This document shows positions 23,481 to 34,546 of a stretch of DNA of 37,546 bases, piece by piece. The notes beneath the pieces are model-generated. The model was not told the DNA's origin. It made no database searches and worked only from the letters and a program-made list of their open reading frames with translations. Origin of the DNA: Acidithiobacillus sp. HP-2 (GTDB lineage Bacteria > Pseudomonadota > Gammaproteobacteria > Acidithiobacillales > Acidithiobacillaceae); assembly GCF_015100155.1 (NCBI RefSeq), contig NZ_JACKZA010000021.1, positions 1 through 37,546 of the forward strand, read 5' to 3'. A program made the translations under genes and the position numbers. Every line of letters starts with the position of its first letter. The first letter of the stretch is position 1.

Positions 23481-24767
23481 TCAGGCTGCGAAGAGTTTTT
23501 CGGCCAGTAATTTGGAAGCGTCAAGCCCCCATTCCGGCATTTTGCCCTTCGTCTTGAAGAAGAGATTTTTGTACTGCATTTTCAGCAAGAAGGGCATATG
23601 GCCCATTTTCAGAATCTGGTCAGGACCGCCAAACCAACTGTTGGAGCGGATATAAAAGGCCATGTTGTTGCCCATGTCACCAATACAATAGACTACGGGT
23701 TCCAGAGGCTTGTCGGCTTCCACCGGAGCCATTTTCCCCAGATCCTTGGCGATTTGCTTGGCGACAATTTCACATTGGGCATGACCAATTCCGCCCAGTT
23801 TCGGCACGGTAATGGCGGCCGCGTCACCCGCTGCAAACACATTGGGATATTTGGGATTACGCATGGTCACATCGGTCACTACAAAGCCTTCATTATCACT
23901 GATAGGCAGGCCTTTCATGAAATCATGGGGAACCCAGTCCGGGAAAACCAGTTTCAATTCGGCTTCAATATTTTTACCGCTGGCCAGTTCAATACCGTCC
24001 TTGGTTATCCGGGTAATATCTTTGGCTTCATTGACATAATTGAAACCCATGCCCCCGGCGATTTCGAGGAGCTTTCCCACTACTTTTTCACCAGCATCCT
24101 CAGCAATCAGGGCCGCTGGGGTAAACACCGTGATTTTATCGGGACCGCCCTTGCCGTGCTGTCCTAACCAGGTAGCCATGGACAACATGGTTTCCACGGG
24201 CGGGCCTTCACAGGCCGCTTCAGCACTTGGGAAAGCATGACCACCATACAACTTGACGTCTTTGGTCCCATCGCCCTGATGGAAACGGGCAGAACCAATG
24301 GCTACCGGACCACCTTTGTATTCATGGGCCAGGAAATGACGCAATTTGTTACCGTAGTAAAAATCGCTGACCGTATGGCCGTGTTCGGCAAATCCTTCAA
24401 TTTTATCATAGGCCAGACGATTGCCCACGGCCACAACCAGATAGTCATAAGACATGCTTTCGGGCGCAGCGCCGGGGCGCTCATTTGGCACAAAATCCAC
24501 ACGCCTGGCATCCGGGTCAATGGCTTTGATTTCGGCCTGAATAAAGCCGATATCATCTTCATCCAAAGTGCTGGCTATATCCATTGCCAGGGTTTTACTG
24601 GGGTCGCGATCCTCAAAAACTTCGGCAGGAATATTAGGCACAAACAACAAGAAATTTTTGCGATCAATAACGGTGATACGCACCGACTCTCCACACAACT
24701 CACGTACTTTTTGGGCTGAACCGAGACCGGCAAAATTACCACCAAGAACGACAACATGAGGCTTCAT
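23481..24767 (-). CDS. Sulfide:quinone oxidoreductase-like flavoprotein
   Basis: A 428-residue FAD protein of the SQR/NDH-2 superfamily. The first FAD motif is VVVLGGNFAGLGSAQ (residues 5-19) and the second is VFAAGDAAAI (310-319). Two cysteines occupy the usual SQR redox positions: C186 (AACEGPP) and C361 (VVYCIGDMG). This favours sulfide oxidation with quinone reduction over NADH dehydrogenase activity. The C-terminal region (about 372-428) has amphipathic helices for membrane binding. The ATG at 24767 is chosen for its ggaggg site; an upstream ATG at 24803 lacks one. It differs from the classical A. ferrooxidans SQR and probably belongs to another SQR type. It heads the DUF1641-GH15 gene row. 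Confidence 0.82.
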   Translation of the reverse strand: MKPHVVVLGGNFAGLGSAQKVRELCGESVRITVIDRKNFLLFVPNIPAEVFEDRDPSKTLAMDIASTLDEDDIGFIQAEIKAIDPDARRVDFVPNERPGAAPESMSYDYLVVAVGNRLAYDKIEGFAEHGHTVSDFYYGNKLRHFLAHEYKGGPVAIGSARFHQGDGTKDVKLYGGHAFPSAEAACEGPPVETMLSMATWLGQHGKGGPDKITVFTPAALIAEDAGEKVVGKLLEIAGGMGFNYVNEAKDITRITKDGIELASGKNIEAELKLVFPDWVPHDFMKGLPISDNEGFVVTDVTMRNPKYPNVFAAGDAAAITVPKLGGIGHAQCEIVAKQIAKDLGKMAPVEADKPLEPVVYCIGDMGNNMAFYIRSNSWFGGPDQILKMGHMPFLLKMQYKNLFFKTKGKMPEWGLDASKLLAEKLFAA

Positions 24768-24930
24768 AGATTTTCCCTCCGTTTTTTCGTCATGAAATTG
24801 CAATAATCAACATCCAAATTGAATGAATGTCTCCTTATTAAGAGTAGTAGATAATCTCAAAAGTTCAACAAAACCTTTTTGGATGGTTATCTGGTTCATT
24901 ATATTAATACGGTATTATATTTTTATTGGA

Positions 24931-26385
24931 TTATAAATCATCAGGTTTTGCCAGATGATTTTTCTTCAGTTTCTCGAAAATATCCAGGGCCCGCTGTCTG
25001 ACTTCATGGTGATCAATGAGCCGTTGAGGATAATTGTCTCCCAGAACGACCCCTGCCTTTTTAAGAATGTCCTGATCTGCCGCCCAAGGCTGGTGAATAA
25101 AGCGGTCGGGCAGAGCGGATAATTCCGGAATCCAACGGCGCAGATATTTTCCTTCGGGATCAAATTTTTCTCCCTGTAATACCGGGTTGAAAATCCGGAA
25201 ATAGGGAGCTGCATCTGCACCCGAACCGGCAACCCATTGCCAGGAAGCGCTGTTATTAGCCAGATCCGCATCCACCAGGGTATCCCAAAACCAGGCTTCT
25301 CCCTGTTGCCAGGAGACCAAAAGATCCTTGATGAGAAAACTCGCGCAAATCATCCGGACCCGATTATGCATCCAGCCACTCTGCCAAAGTTCGCGCATGC
25401 CTGCATCGACAATCGGATAACCCGTTTGTCCAGACTGCCAACGCTCCAGCAAAAGCGCATCTTTTTGCCAGGGAAACTCGGCAAACTCCGGACGCAATGG
25501 GGTGTCCGGCAACTGCGGAAAATGAAACAGTAAATGCCAGGAAAACTCCCGCCAGCCCAATTCCCGCAAAAAATGTTCCCCTTCATCCGTAAGCTCGGGA
25601 TGTTGCCGCAAGTGAAAATGCGTTTCCTGCCATATCTGACGAGGACTGATTTCACCATGACTCAGGTGCGGAGAAAGTCGGGATACGGAATTTTGGGCAG
25701 GAAAATTCCGCCCCTCACTGTAGTTCACCAGTGATTCATCCAAAAATTGCTGAAGTCTGTTTTTGGCGCCGGTTTCACCGGGGGCCCAGAATTCCGAAAA
25801 ACGAATAGCCCAATTGGGTTTTTGCGGAAGCAGATGCCAATCTGCCAGAGTTTCAGTTACCAGGTTTTGGGTCAGTTCATGCGGTAAAGACGAAAAATCG
25901 GGTTCTGGTAATGCTGGCGCAATGCTGAAGCGAGCCAGGAGGCTTTTCCAGAAAGGTGTAAAAACCTTATAGGGTTTCTTGTCGTGATGATGCAGCCAGG
26001 GTTCAACCAGGCAATCACCCGTAAACGAGCGCACAGCAATACCCTGGCTGCGCAACTCGGCCTTGATGGCAGTATCCTGAGCTATTCCAGCAGGATCATA
26101 GCGGCGATTCCAGAAAACTGCTCGCGCCGAAGTTTCAGCAATGATTTCCTGCAAAATCTGCAGAGGTTTCCCACGTCTGAGCAGTAAAGGTAAACCATGC
26201 CGGGCAAGCGCTTCCTGTAATTGTTGCAGACTATGATGCCGCCACCAGAGCTCGGCAGCACCAGCCTGCGCATCAGCATCATGAATATACAGCGGTATTA
26301 CTGCTCCTTCCTGGGAGGCTTCCCACAAGGCCGGATGATCAGCGAGACGAAGATCTCGGCGCAACCAGACAATCGTAATGGTCAT
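24931..26385 (-). CDS. phrB: Deoxyribodipyrimidine photolyase
   Basis: A 484-residue class I CPD photolyase that repairs UV-induced pyrimidine dimers using blue light. The N-terminal antenna domain starts TITIVWLRRDLRLADHPAL. The FAD-binding domain carries LRELGWREFSWHLLFHFP, then VDAGMRELWQSGWMHNRVRMICASFL and DTLVDADLANNSASWQWVAGSG, all hallmarks of the family, including the tryptophans used for electron transfer. The length is typical. It is a minus-strand gene between PBP1A and the SQR row, with 39 bases to the PBP1A stop, so co-transcription with PBP1A is possible. Its presence implies exposure to light, as in surface mine waters. Confidence 0.95.
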   Translation of the reverse strand: MTITIVWLRRDLRLADHPALWEASQEGAVIPLYIHDADAQAGAAELWWRHHSLQQLQEALARHGLPLLLRRGKPLQILQEIIAETSARAVFWNRRYDPAGIAQDTAIKAELRSQGIAVRSFTGDCLVEPWLHHHDKKPYKVFTPFWKSLLARFSIAPALPEPDFSSLPHELTQNLVTETLADWHLLPQKPNWAIRFSEFWAPGETGAKNRLQQFLDESLVNYSEGRNFPAQNSVSRLSPHLSHGEISPRQIWQETHFHLRQHPELTDEGEHFLRELGWREFSWHLLFHFPQLPDTPLRPEFAEFPWQKDALLLERWQSGQTGYPIVDAGMRELWQSGWMHNRVRMICASFLIKDLLVSWQQGEAWFWDTLVDADLANNSASWQWVAGSGADAAPYFRIFNPVLQGEKFDPEGKYLRRWIPELSALPDRFIHQPWAADQDILKKAGVVLGDNYPQRLIDHHEVRQRALDIFEKLKKNHLAKPDDL

Positions 26386-26424
26386 CCTGTAGCCTCATAG
26401 GGTAGATAAACCAAGCGGCGTTCC

Positions 26425-28920
26425 TCAGAACAGGTTCTTGATGGTATCCATCAATTTGCTCCCCATATCGGTTCCCGCACTACTGTTTGTCGAAGCGGTT
26501 GAAGAAGTGGTCGCAATGGGGGGGTAACCCGCCAGATAATCACTGACCCCGATGATGTTGCTGCCGCCACTGATGGTAGGCCCGGTGACCGAAGGGGGAC
26601 GGAAAAAGCCTGTCGCCGGATTTCCCGCCATGGCAGTACGCATATAGTGAATCCAGATCGGCAAGGCTTCCCGTGCCCCGGCGGCCCAGCGTCCCATGGT
26701 ATGGTTGTCGTCATAACCCACCCAGACGCTGGTGGTCATGCGTGGACTGAAACCATTGAACCAGGCGTTGTTTTCATTGTTGGTGGTACCGGTTTTGCCG
26801 GCAATGTCATTACGTCCGAGGCTTTGCGCTGCCACACCCGTACCAATTTTAATGACCTGCTGCATCATTTGCGTCATCAAATAGGCGACGCCTGGCGGTA
26901 TGGCTGTCTGTTGGGATGGGGGAGCATAACCCATGGGGCAGTTCAGCAAGGAAATCTGGGTTCCCCGACCATTGACGATTTTGGTAATAAGATAAGGGTG
27001 GGGTAGAAAACCACCGCTGGAAAATACCGAATAGGCTCTGGCCATTTGCAGCGGGCTGTAATCTCCGGCACCCAGGACCATGGAAGGTACCTCTGGAACC
27101 TGCTTGGCAGGAAACCCAAAACGCTGCACATACTGGGCGGCGTAGGGGATGCCAATATCCATCAAAATGCGGACACTGGGGACGTTGTGGGAGTACGCCA
27201 GATTGGACCATACCGGTATGGGCGTGTTCGAGAACTGCTTGCTGTAGTTGGTCGGCGCATAAACCTGCCCATCGGGCAGGGTGATGGACAGAGGGGTATC
27301 CGGTATGGGGGTCTGGGGCGTCATGTAAGTGCTTTGACCGGATGCCAGCAGTGCCGGTGCATCCATGGCTGCAGCATAGACAAAAGGTTTAAAACCTGAG
27401 CCGGGTTGCCGATAGGCAAATACCGCACGATTAAAGTGGCTGAGTTCGTAGCTGAACCCACCCACCATGGCGTGAATAGCGCCGTTGCGGCTGTCGAGAC
27501 TGACCAGCGCGCCCTGTACCTTGGGAATCTGGGTAAGCTGCCATCCCGGATCCTTTCCGGCAGAAGACCAGACATTGGCACCCCATTCCTGCCCGGCCCC
27601 AGCGGTCATCGCATGAACGTAGGGACGCAGCCAGATCAGGTCGCCGCTATGTAAAACACTATCGACCTGACTGGGCAGGGGACTGTTGAAACGCAGACGG
27701 GCCCAGCGCACATCACGCAGGGTCATGGTGATGTTTTTCTTGCCCTCCAGTGAAACCGTAGCCGTTTTGCTATTGGCAGTGATGACTACCCCCCATTTCA
27801 GGTTGGCCGGGTCATGAGGCGGGAGGGCATCGGGACGCTGTCCGGTAAGGGCCGTTTGCAGGGCATCGCCACTCAAACGGGCAACAGGCCCACGATAGAT
27901 TTTCGGGTCCATGCTGGAAAGTCCCATATCGTAGTTTTCCAGTCCTACGGCTACGGCTTCGTTGGCGGCAATCTGATCTTTGGGAATGATGCTGGTGTAG
28001 ACCTTGAGTCCTGAGCGATAGGTGAAATCACTGCCAAATTGCTGGGTCAGCCAGCTTGCGATCCAGTCGGTGACGTAAGGAGCACTATCTGAAGCCTGGG
28101 CATGGAAGCGGGAAAGAACAGGTTCAGCATTGGCCTTGGCGGCTTCAGCCCTGGTAATATAACCGCGATTGACCAGACGCTTCAGCACATAAGCGCGGCG
28201 TTTTTTGGCAAGATCCGGATTCATGACTGGATTCAGTACCGAGGGTGCTGGCGGGAGTCCGGCAATGGTGGCCATTTCCCCCAATGTCAGTTGTTCGACA
28301 CTCTTGCCGTAATACGTGCGGGCGGCAGCCTGAACGCCGTAGGCCCCCTGACCCAGATAAATTTTATTGAGATACAGTTCCAGAATCTGCTTGTGACTGA
28401 AGTGGTCCGCCAGTTTGTAAGCCAGTAAAATTTCCGCAATTTTACGGGTGATGGTTTTTTGTGGCGTAAGGTAAAAATTACGGGCAACCTGCTCGGGGAT
28501 GGTGCTGGCCCCCTGTACAGGAGACATATGGATCAGGTCGACCAGCGCCGCACGTATGATGCCCGGATAGCTGACCGGATAGTACAGTGGATTATTACTG
28601 TAAAAACGGGCGTTCTCTGCAGATATGAAAGATTCCTGCAATTTGACCGGAATCTGGTCAATGGGCAGGGCATAGCGCATTTGCGGACCGACTTCCTGGA
28701 GCAACGACCCGTCCGCCGCATAAATCCGCAGGGGTTCATCGGGATGCCATTCTTTCAGTTCATGAACGGGCGGCAGGGTTTCCCAGATGCGATACACATA
28801 AATACTGATACCAATGAAAATGTTGATGATGATCAGCGCGATGATCAATAAAACCCAGCGTCCATAACGAGGACGTTTGGGTGCCTTGCCACGCGCACGG
28901 GGGCTGCCGGTTTGAGCCAT
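26425..28920 (-). CDS. Class A penicillin-binding protein (PBP1A-type)
   Basis: An 831-residue bifunctional peptidoglycan synthase. It has a short basic cytoplasmic start, one transmembrane anchor (about residues 22-42), a GT51 glycosyltransferase domain (about 65-250), an OB-like insert and a transpeptidase domain. The transpeptidase motifs are complete: GSGFKPF (SxxK), YSHNVPS (SxN) and GKTGTT (KTG). The GT51 motifs are altered: ISAENARFYSNN replaces the usual AxEDxxFxxHxG, keeping the catalytic glutamate E102, and ASTIPEQVARN replaces GSTITQQ. The C-terminal tail (residues 790-831) is Ser/Thr-rich. The gene is divergent from gltX, with 95 bases between starts. Confidence 0.9.
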   Translation of the reverse strand: MAQTGSPRARGKAPKRPRYGRWVLLIIALIIINIFIGISIYVYRIWETLPPVHELKEWHPDEPLRIYAADGSLLQEVGPQMRYALPIDQIPVKLQESFISAENARFYSNNPLYYPVSYPGIIRAALVDLIHMSPVQGASTIPEQVARNFYLTPQKTITRKIAEILLAYKLADHFSHKQILELYLNKIYLGQGAYGVQAAARTYYGKSVEQLTLGEMATIAGLPPAPSVLNPVMNPDLAKKRRAYVLKRLVNRGYITRAEAAKANAEPVLSRFHAQASDSAPYVTDWIASWLTQQFGSDFTYRSGLKVYTSIIPKDQIAANEAVAVGLENYDMGLSSMDPKIYRGPVARLSGDALQTALTGQRPDALPPHDPANLKWGVVITANSKTATVSLEGKKNITMTLRDVRWARLRFNSPLPSQVDSVLHSGDLIWLRPYVHAMTAGAGQEWGANVWSSAGKDPGWQLTQIPKVQGALVSLDSRNGAIHAMVGGFSYELSHFNRAVFAYRQPGSGFKPFVYAAAMDAPALLASGQSTYMTPQTPIPDTPLSITLPDGQVYAPTNYSKQFSNTPIPVWSNLAYSHNVPSVRILMDIGIPYAAQYVQRFGFPAKQVPEVPSMVLGAGDYSPLQMARAYSVFSSGGFLPHPYLITKIVNGRGTQISLLNCPMGYAPPSQQTAIPPGVAYLMTQMMQQVIKIGTGVAAQSLGRNDIAGKTGTTNNENNAWFNGFSPRMTTSVWVGYDDNHTMGRWAAGAREALPIWIHYMRTAMAGNPATGFFRPPSVTGPTISGGSNIIGVSDYLAGYPPIATTSSTASTNSSAGTDMGSKLMDTIKNLF

Positions 28921-29015
28921 GCTGTTTCTTCCATTTCCTGAATGCTTGGCAAAAGAGAGGGGAGACTGCCTTTTACCAAGTATCCTGTTGCCGTTTTGTC
29001 ATTGCGAGACGGCTT

Positions 29016-30512
29016 ATGGCGCAATACTATACCACCATGAATCTAAAGAGTCGCTTCGCCCCGAGCCCCACCGGCTATCTTCATCTGGGAAATGCCCGCA
29101 CCGCCTTGTTTGCCTGGTTGGCAGCACGGGCTGTTGCGGGTCGTTTCGTTCTGCGGCTGGAAGATACAGACCAGTCCCGCTCACCGCAAATTTATGAAAA
29201 AGCTCTGTTGGAAGACCTGCGCTGGCTGGGTCTGAACTGGGATGAAGGCCCCGACATAGGCGGCCCGGTGGGTCCTTACCGGCAGATGGAACGCCTGGAT
29301 ATTTATCAAAAATACTACGAAGCTCTGCTGGAAACAGGACAGGCTTATCCTTGTTATTGCAGTGCCGAGGATCTGGCCGCAGAACGGGCGGTGCAAAGGG
29401 CCTCTGGCAAGCCACCGCGCTATGGCGGACGTTGTCGGCATTTGAATGCGGAGCAGCGCAGTGAGCTTGAAGCCAGGGGTATCCAGCCGGTGTTGCGCTA
29501 TCGGGTACCTGACTCGGGAATGTTGATCGTGCCCGACCGGGTTTGGGGTGAGCGCAGCTATGCCCTGGCTGATCTGGGTGATTTTGTCATTCGCCGCAGT
29601 GATGGCAGCCCGGCCTTTTTCTTCGCCAATGCGCTGGACGACGCCCTGATGGGGGTGAATCTGGTGTTGCGCGGAGAGGATCATCTCAGCAATACCCCGC
29701 GTCAGGTTCTGATTTTGCAGGCGTTGGATTTGCCCATACCCGAATATGCCCATCTGCCCCTTCTGCTGGGTAGTGATGGTCAGCCCCTGTCCAAACGCCA
29801 CGGCGCGGCCAGTTTGCGTGATCTTCAATTGCAGGGTTATCTCCCGGCAGCCGTGCGAAATTATCTGGCCCGTCTCGGTCATCACTACGCGGAAACTGAT
29901 TTGCTGGATGATCAGGCTCTGGCTGCGGGCTTTTCGGTGGAAAAAATAAGCCGTGCGCCGGGGCATTTTGATGTCGCTCAGCTTCAGCATTGGCAGCGTC
30001 TGGCTCTGCAGGCGTTGAGCGATGCACAGCTGTGGGAGTGGCTGCTCGCTGCCAATTCATCCAATATTGAAAATCGTTTATTGGAAAAAATGTTGAAGAC
30101 TGTTAGTGAAGATGAAAATCTGCCAATACAGTTTGTCGCAGCAGTGCGCGCCAACGTGCTGTTTCCCGAAGAGGCCGTGGATTGGGCAAGACGTTGCTTT
30201 GCCGATGAGGCATTTGCTGAATTGGAAAAAGATGACGCAGCACTTGCCGCCCTTGCAGAAACTCCGGCGGAATTCTGGCCGTTGGCTGCGGTGCTCCTCC
30301 AGCAGTCAGCCGGAGATTACCGGATCTGGACCAAAACCCTGCAGCAGGAAAGTGGATTAAAAGGAAAATCCTTGTTTATGCCCCTGCGGGCAGCCTTGAC
30401 AGGACGCAGTCATGGTCCCGAACTGGCAGCTCTTCTGCCTTTAATCGGTATGGAGCGCGCGCAACAGCGCCTGCGTACTGCCGCCAGCGTATTATCTGAA
30501 GCGAGAAATTAA
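29016..30512 (+). CDS. gltX: Glutamyl-tRNA synthetase
   Basis: A class I aminoacyl-tRNA synthetase that charges tRNA-Glu. The signature HLGN (HIGH equivalent) lies at residues 23-26 in [18 protein letters not shown], and LSKRHGA (KMSKS equivalent) near 258-264. A zinc-binding pattern CYC ... C occurs around 113-140 ([17 protein letters not shown]). From ATG at 29016 the protein has 498 residues; ATG at 29037 is also possible and gives 491, starting [13 protein letters not shown]. Neither has a strong ribosome binding site. The stop overlaps the cysS start by one base. Acidithiobacilli are known to carry two GluRS enzymes; which one this is, and whether it also charges tRNA-Gln, cannot be read directly. 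Confidence 0.93.
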   Translation: MAQYYTTMNLKSRFAPSPTGYLHLGNARTALFAWLAARAVAGRFVLRLEDTDQSRSPQIYEKALLEDLRWLGLNWDEGPDIGGPVGPYRQMERLDIYQKYYEALLETGQAYPCYCSAEDLAAERAVQRASGKPPRYGGRCRHLNAEQRSELEARGIQPVLRYRVPDSGMLIVPDRVWGERSYALADLGDFVIRRSDGSPAFFFANALDDALMGVNLVLRGEDHLSNTPRQVLILQALDLPIPEYAHLPLLLGSDGQPLSKRHGAASLRDLQLQGYLPAAVRNYLARLGHHYAETDLLDDQALAAGFSVEKISRAPGHFDVAQLQHWQRLALQALSDAQLWEWLLAANSSNIENRLLEKMLKTVSEDENLPIQFVAAVRANVLFPEEAVDWARRCFADEAFAELEKDDAALAALAETPAEFWPLAAVLLQQSAGDYRIWTKTLQQESGLKGKSLFMPLRAALTGRSHGPELAALLPLIGMERAQQRLRTAASVLSEARN

Positions 30513-31912
30513 TGTCGCCATCCCTGCCGTCCATCATTCTTTACGACACCCTGCAGCGTGACAAGACCATTCTGGAACCGGCAACGCCGGGGCAGGTGGG
30601 TATTTATGTTTGTGGTATGACAGTCTATGACTACTGTCATCTGGGTCACGCCCGGGTCATGGTCACTTTTGATACGATGGTGCGTTATTTACGGGCACGG
30701 GGCATGAAAGTGACCTATGTGCGTAATATTACCGATATTGACGACAAGATTATCCGTCGTGCTCTGGAACAGGGCGAGTCTATTCAGGCGCTGACCGCGC
30801 GTTTCATTGAGGCCATGCATGCCGATGAAGCGGCCTTGCTCTGCCAGAAGCCGGACCTGGAGCCGCGTGCTACGGAGCATGTGGGTGCCATGCAAAACAT
30901 GATTGCCGAGTTGATTGAACGGGGACATGCCTATGCAGCTGCCAACGGCGATGTGTATTACGCCGTGCGCAGTTTCCCTGACTATGGCAAGCTTTCGGGT
31001 AAATCCATAGATGAACTCAATTCGGGCGCGCGCGTGGAGTTGGGCGAAGATAAACGCGATCCCCTGGATTTTGCCCTCTGGAAAGCGGTCAAGCCCGATG
31101 AACCCTCCTGGTCTTCACCCTGGGGTGAGGGTCGGCCCGGCTGGCATATAGAGTGTTCGGCCATGTCTGCAGATGCCTTGGGCTGCACTTTTGACATTCA
31201 TGGTGGCGGCGCCGATTTGCAGTTTCCGCACCATGAAAATGAAATTGCCCAATCCCAGGGGGCAGGGTGCGCTTTTGCCCACTACTGGATGCATAACGGC
31301 TTTGTGCGCATCAATGACGAAAAAATGTCCAAGTCCTTGAATAATTTTTTAACGGTGCGCGAGCTTCTGCCTCTTTTTTCAGGCGAAGTGCTGCGCTTTT
31401 TTATTCTTTCCAGCCAATATCGCAGTCCCTTGCATTATAGTGAAGAAGGGCTGGAGCAGGCCCGTGCCGGATTGACGCGCCTATACACGGCACTGCGCGG
31501 CATGCCAGCGCGCCAAATTGTGCCCGAATTGGGCAGTGAATGGCGGGAGCGCTTTCATAACGCCATGAGTGATGACTTTCATACTCCGGCAGCCCTCGCC
31601 ACCCTTTTTGACCTTGCTAGGGAAATCAATCGCTTGCGAGATGAGCAAAGCGAAGTGGCAGCACCCTTGGCCACCCTCCTGCGCGAACTGGCAGCCATGC
31701 TGGGAATATTGCAGGAAGACCCGGAAAGCTATTTCCGGGGTTCCAATGAAAGCGATAATGTCTGGATTGAAGAGCGCATAGTGGCCCGCCTTGCCGCCCG
31801 CCAGAAAAAAGATTTTGCGGGCGCAGATGCCATTCGTGCGGAATTGGCTGCTGCAGGAATTATTCTGGAAGATGGCCCTGCCGGCACCAGTTGGCGACGG
31901 CATGGAGCCTGA
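30512..31912 (+). CDS. cysS: Cysteinyl-tRNA synthetase
   Basis: A 466-residue class I synthetase that charges tRNA-Cys. The family features are clear: zinc ligand C34 in [17 protein letters not shown], the HIGH motif HLGH at 43-46, GWHIECSAM with C215, [10 protein letters not shown] and KMSKS at 271-275. The C-terminal part (about 400-466) is the anticodon-binding domain with [20 protein letters not shown]. The length is normal (E. coli 461). It is translationally coupled to gltX by a one-base overlap. It converges with rne; 27 bases separate the stops and only weak dyads are seen there. Confidence 0.96.
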   Translation: MSPSLPSIILYDTLQRDKTILEPATPGQVGIYVCGMTVYDYCHLGHARVMVTFDTMVRYLRARGMKVTYVRNITDIDDKIIRRALEQGESIQALTARFIEAMHADEAALLCQKPDLEPRATEHVGAMQNMIAELIERGHAYAAANGDVYYAVRSFPDYGKLSGKSIDELNSGARVELGEDKRDPLDFALWKAVKPDEPSWSSPWGEGRPGWHIECSAMSADALGCTFDIHGGGADLQFPHHENEIAQSQGAGCAFAHYWMHNGFVRINDEKMSKSLNNFLTVRELLPLFSGEVLRFFILSSQYRSPLHYSEEGLEQARAGLTRLYTALRGMPARQIVPELGSEWRERFHNAMSDDFHTPAALATLFDLAREINRLRDEQSEVAAPLATLLRELAAMLGILQEDPESYFRGSNESDNVWIEERIVARLAARQKKDFAGADAIRAELAAAGIILEDGPAGTSWRRHGA

Positions 31913-31939
31913 ATTGCCGGGCGGCAGCCGCTTTACGAA

Positions 31940-34405
31940 TTAATCGTCGTTCAGTGGCAGGGACTGCTGACCGGGGTCTTCAAGACTTTCTGCAACGTCC
32001 CCTTCCGAAACAGCCTTTGTTACTGCCGTTTCAGTAAACAGTGGCAAATGCCAGTCTTCAGGACTTGTTACAGTAGCTGCTGTCGAGGAACTCTCGGTGG
32101 CAGAAGGTTCCGCCAGCCCGGTCACTGGCTCAGCCGAGAGTTCTGCTGCTTCAGAATCAGAGGTCAGGACGGACCCTGTGGCGGCGCTCATGGTTTCCGG
32201 AGCTGAATCAGGCTGTATTTCCGCTGCTTCTGATGTTTCCGCCCGGGTTTCTTCCTGAGCTTCCGCCGGCGCTTCCTCGGCAGCTGCGATGACGGCAGGC
32301 TCGGTAGGGAGGCTCTCGGTCAGCACTGCTGTACTCACCGGAGTGGCTACCAGCATTTGATGCCAGTCGTCCGTGGCAGGAACCGGCCCGGGATAGATCA
32401 GCAGTTCACGCGGCGCCGGCTGTTCAAGCTTTGCCGGCGTTTTGGCTGCTGCTTTAGGCGCTGCATGAGTGGTTTCCGGAGTGGCTTCCCCGGTCTCCGT
32501 TTCCAGAGCGTTTTCGTTCTCTCCCGAATTACCCTGGGTGGAACGCCGGGCTCTGGCCCGCCGACCTCCGCGCCGTCGACGGCGGCCCCGGTTTTCTTCG
32601 CCGGAATTTTCTTCGACTACTTCACTTTCGGGAGCAGGCGGCGCTTCACTGCCATTGCTTTCTGCCAGAAAGGTAGCTGCGTCCACCGGGACATAACGCG
32701 ATACCAAAGCGCGTACCAGGCGGGCGAGAATCCCCTCTTCGGGCACGGCAGGTTTGTTGTTGCCGCCAGTATTGTTGCTTTTGGCTGCCGGCGCCGGGGT
32801 GCGGAGCGGGGGCAGCACATCGGGTGGTGGTGGTGCAGTCAGCGGACTCAGCGCCGCAGATTCGGTACCAGGACGGCTGGGACGTGCGGGTAAAGCATTG
32901 TTCAGGTTTTGTGGCAAAGTCCGCGTGGCGCTCGCCTCCATGCGGGTGCGCTCAATGTTGTAGTGCGGGGTTACCAGCTCCGGCTTGGGAATGATGACAA
33001 TGCGGGTTTCTGTTTTTGCCTCAAGTTCGAGAATCGGCAGACGTTTCTCGTTGAGCAGATAAACGGCCACATCCACCGGTACTTCACAGTGCACTTCAGC
33101 AGGACCGGGTTTCATGCATTCTTCCTGCAGTAAGCGCAGCACATGCATGCTGGTTGCCTCACAGCCGCGAATCTGGCCCGTACCATTACAACGCGGGCAG
33201 GGTTCCGTAGAAGCTTCTTCCAGGCTGGCTCCCAGCCGCTGCCGGGACATTTCCATCAAACCAAAGCGGGAAATACGGCCGAGCTGTACCCGCGCCCGAT
33301 CCAGCTTGAGGGCTTCCTTGAGCTTGCCTTCCACTTCACGTTGATGTTTGGGAGACTCCATATCAATGAAGTCCACCACAATCAGGCCACCCAGATCCCG
33401 CAGACGGATTTGCCGGGCGATTTCTTCCGCCGCTTCCAGATTGGTGCGGAAAGCGGTTTCGGCAATATCTTGACCCTTGGTGGAACGGCCGGAATTGACG
33501 TCCACGGCAACCAGCGCCTCGGTATGATCAATGACAATGGCCCCGCCCGACTCCAGCCGCACTTCCCGACTGAATGCCGATTCAATCTGCTGTTCAATTT
33601 GATAGCGGCTGAAGAGGGGCACGTCATTATCGTAATGTTTCAGGCGGTGCACCATTTTCGGCATCATGGCGCCCATAAACTGCACGGCAGCGTTATAGGC
33701 GCCTTCCTCATCAATGAGGACTTCACCAAAATCTTCCGAAAAGTGATCGCGCAGGGCCCGGACGACCACATTTCCTTCCTGGTAAATCAGAAAAGGGGCG
33801 GCACGGGGTGCGGCTGTATCGACAATGGCCTGCCAGATTTGTTTCAGGTATTCGAGATCACGATGCAGCGCCTCAAGTTCTTGACCAATACCAGCAGTAC
33901 GGGCAATAACGCCCATATTTTCGGGAATGTCGAGAAGTTGAAGGTGCTGACGAATCTGGGTGCGATCATCACCTTCAATGCGGCGGGAAACGCCGCCCGC
34001 CCTGGGATTATTGGGCATCAGGACCAGATAGCGACCGGCCAGACTGACAAAGGTGGTGAGGGCAGCACCCTTGCTGGAGCGCTCTTCCTTGTCCACCTGA
34101 ACAATGACTTCCTGACCTTCGCGAATCAGTTCTTGAATGCGCTTGCGGCCCTGGCCGGGTTCCTGTTGCTGGAAGTATTCCCGGGCAATTTCCTTGAGTG
34201 GCAGAAAGCCGTGACGGTCCGCCCCATAATCAACAAAAGCCGCCTCCAGGCTGGGCTCTACACGGGTGATTCTGCCCTTGTAGATGTTGCTCTTTTTTTG
34301 TTCCTTGTAGGCGCGTTCAATATCCAGGTCGAGGAGTTTTTGACCATCTACCAAAGCCACCCGCAACTCCTCCGCATGGGTGGCGTTAATCAACATCCTT
34401 TTCAT
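31940..34405 (-). CDS. rne: Ribonuclease E
   Basis: An 821-residue endoribonuclease that starts mRNA decay and processes rRNA and tRNA. The N-terminal catalytic half has the S1 domain ([30 protein letters not shown], about residues 41-70), DNase-I-like metal ligands D302 (VAVDVNSG) and D345 (IVVDFIDM), and the zinc-link CPRC at 403-406. The C-terminal half is low-complexity: a basic Arg-rich patch after about residue 600, flanked by acidic Glu/Ala-rich tracts typical of degradosome scaffolds. The scaffold is shorter than in E. coli (1061 residues). ATG at 34405 follows a long leader of about 135 bases, which may mediate the feedback control known for rne elsewhere. Confidence 0.94.
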   Translation of the reverse strand: MKRMLINATHAEELRVALVDGQKLLDLDIERAYKEQKKSNIYKGRITRVEPSLEAAFVDYGADRHGFLPLKEIAREYFQQQEPGQGRKRIQELIREGQEVIVQVDKEERSSKGAALTTFVSLAGRYLVLMPNNPRAGGVSRRIEGDDRTQIRQHLQLLDIPENMGVIARTAGIGQELEALHRDLEYLKQIWQAIVDTAAPRAAPFLIYQEGNVVVRALRDHFSEDFGEVLIDEEGAYNAAVQFMGAMMPKMVHRLKHYDNDVPLFSRYQIEQQIESAFSREVRLESGGAIVIDHTEALVAVDVNSGRSTKGQDIAETAFRTNLEAAEEIARQIRLRDLGGLIVVDFIDMESPKHQREVEGKLKEALKLDRARVQLGRISRFGLMEMSRQRLGASLEEASTEPCPRCNGTGQIRGCEATSMHVLRLLQEECMKPGPAEVHCEVPVDVAVYLLNEKRLPILELEAKTETRIVIIPKPELVTPHYNIERTRMEASATRTLPQNLNNALPARPSRPGTESAALSPLTAPPPPDVLPPLRTPAPAAKSNNTGGNNKPAVPEEGILARLVRALVSRYVPVDAATFLAESNGSEAPPAPESEVVEENSGEENRGRRRRRGGRRARARRSTQGNSGENENALETETGEATPETTHAAPKAAAKTPAKLEQPAPRELLIYPGPVPATDDWHQMLVATPVSTAVLTESLPTEPAVIAAAEEAPAEAQEETRAETSEAAEIQPDSAPETMSAATGSVLTSDSEAAELSAEPVTGLAEPSATESSSTAATVTSPEDWHLPLFTETAVTKAVSEGDVAESLEDPGQQSLPLNDD

Positions 34406-34546
34406 AAGTTCTTCTTTCTCCGGCGCTCAACCCGCATGCTCAATCAAGCAGGCCAGGGAGCGCAGCGTTTGTAATTGGGACCGAAAGGCTTGCCCTTCGA
34501 TGCTAAAATGGGGGCCGCACCTTGTTAGCGCAGCGTCCTCAGTCGC

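Noticed and set aside
31913-31939. Shared terminator between cysS and rne
   Set aside because: GCGGC-A-GCCGC has a one-base loop and only a short T-run, too weak to call.
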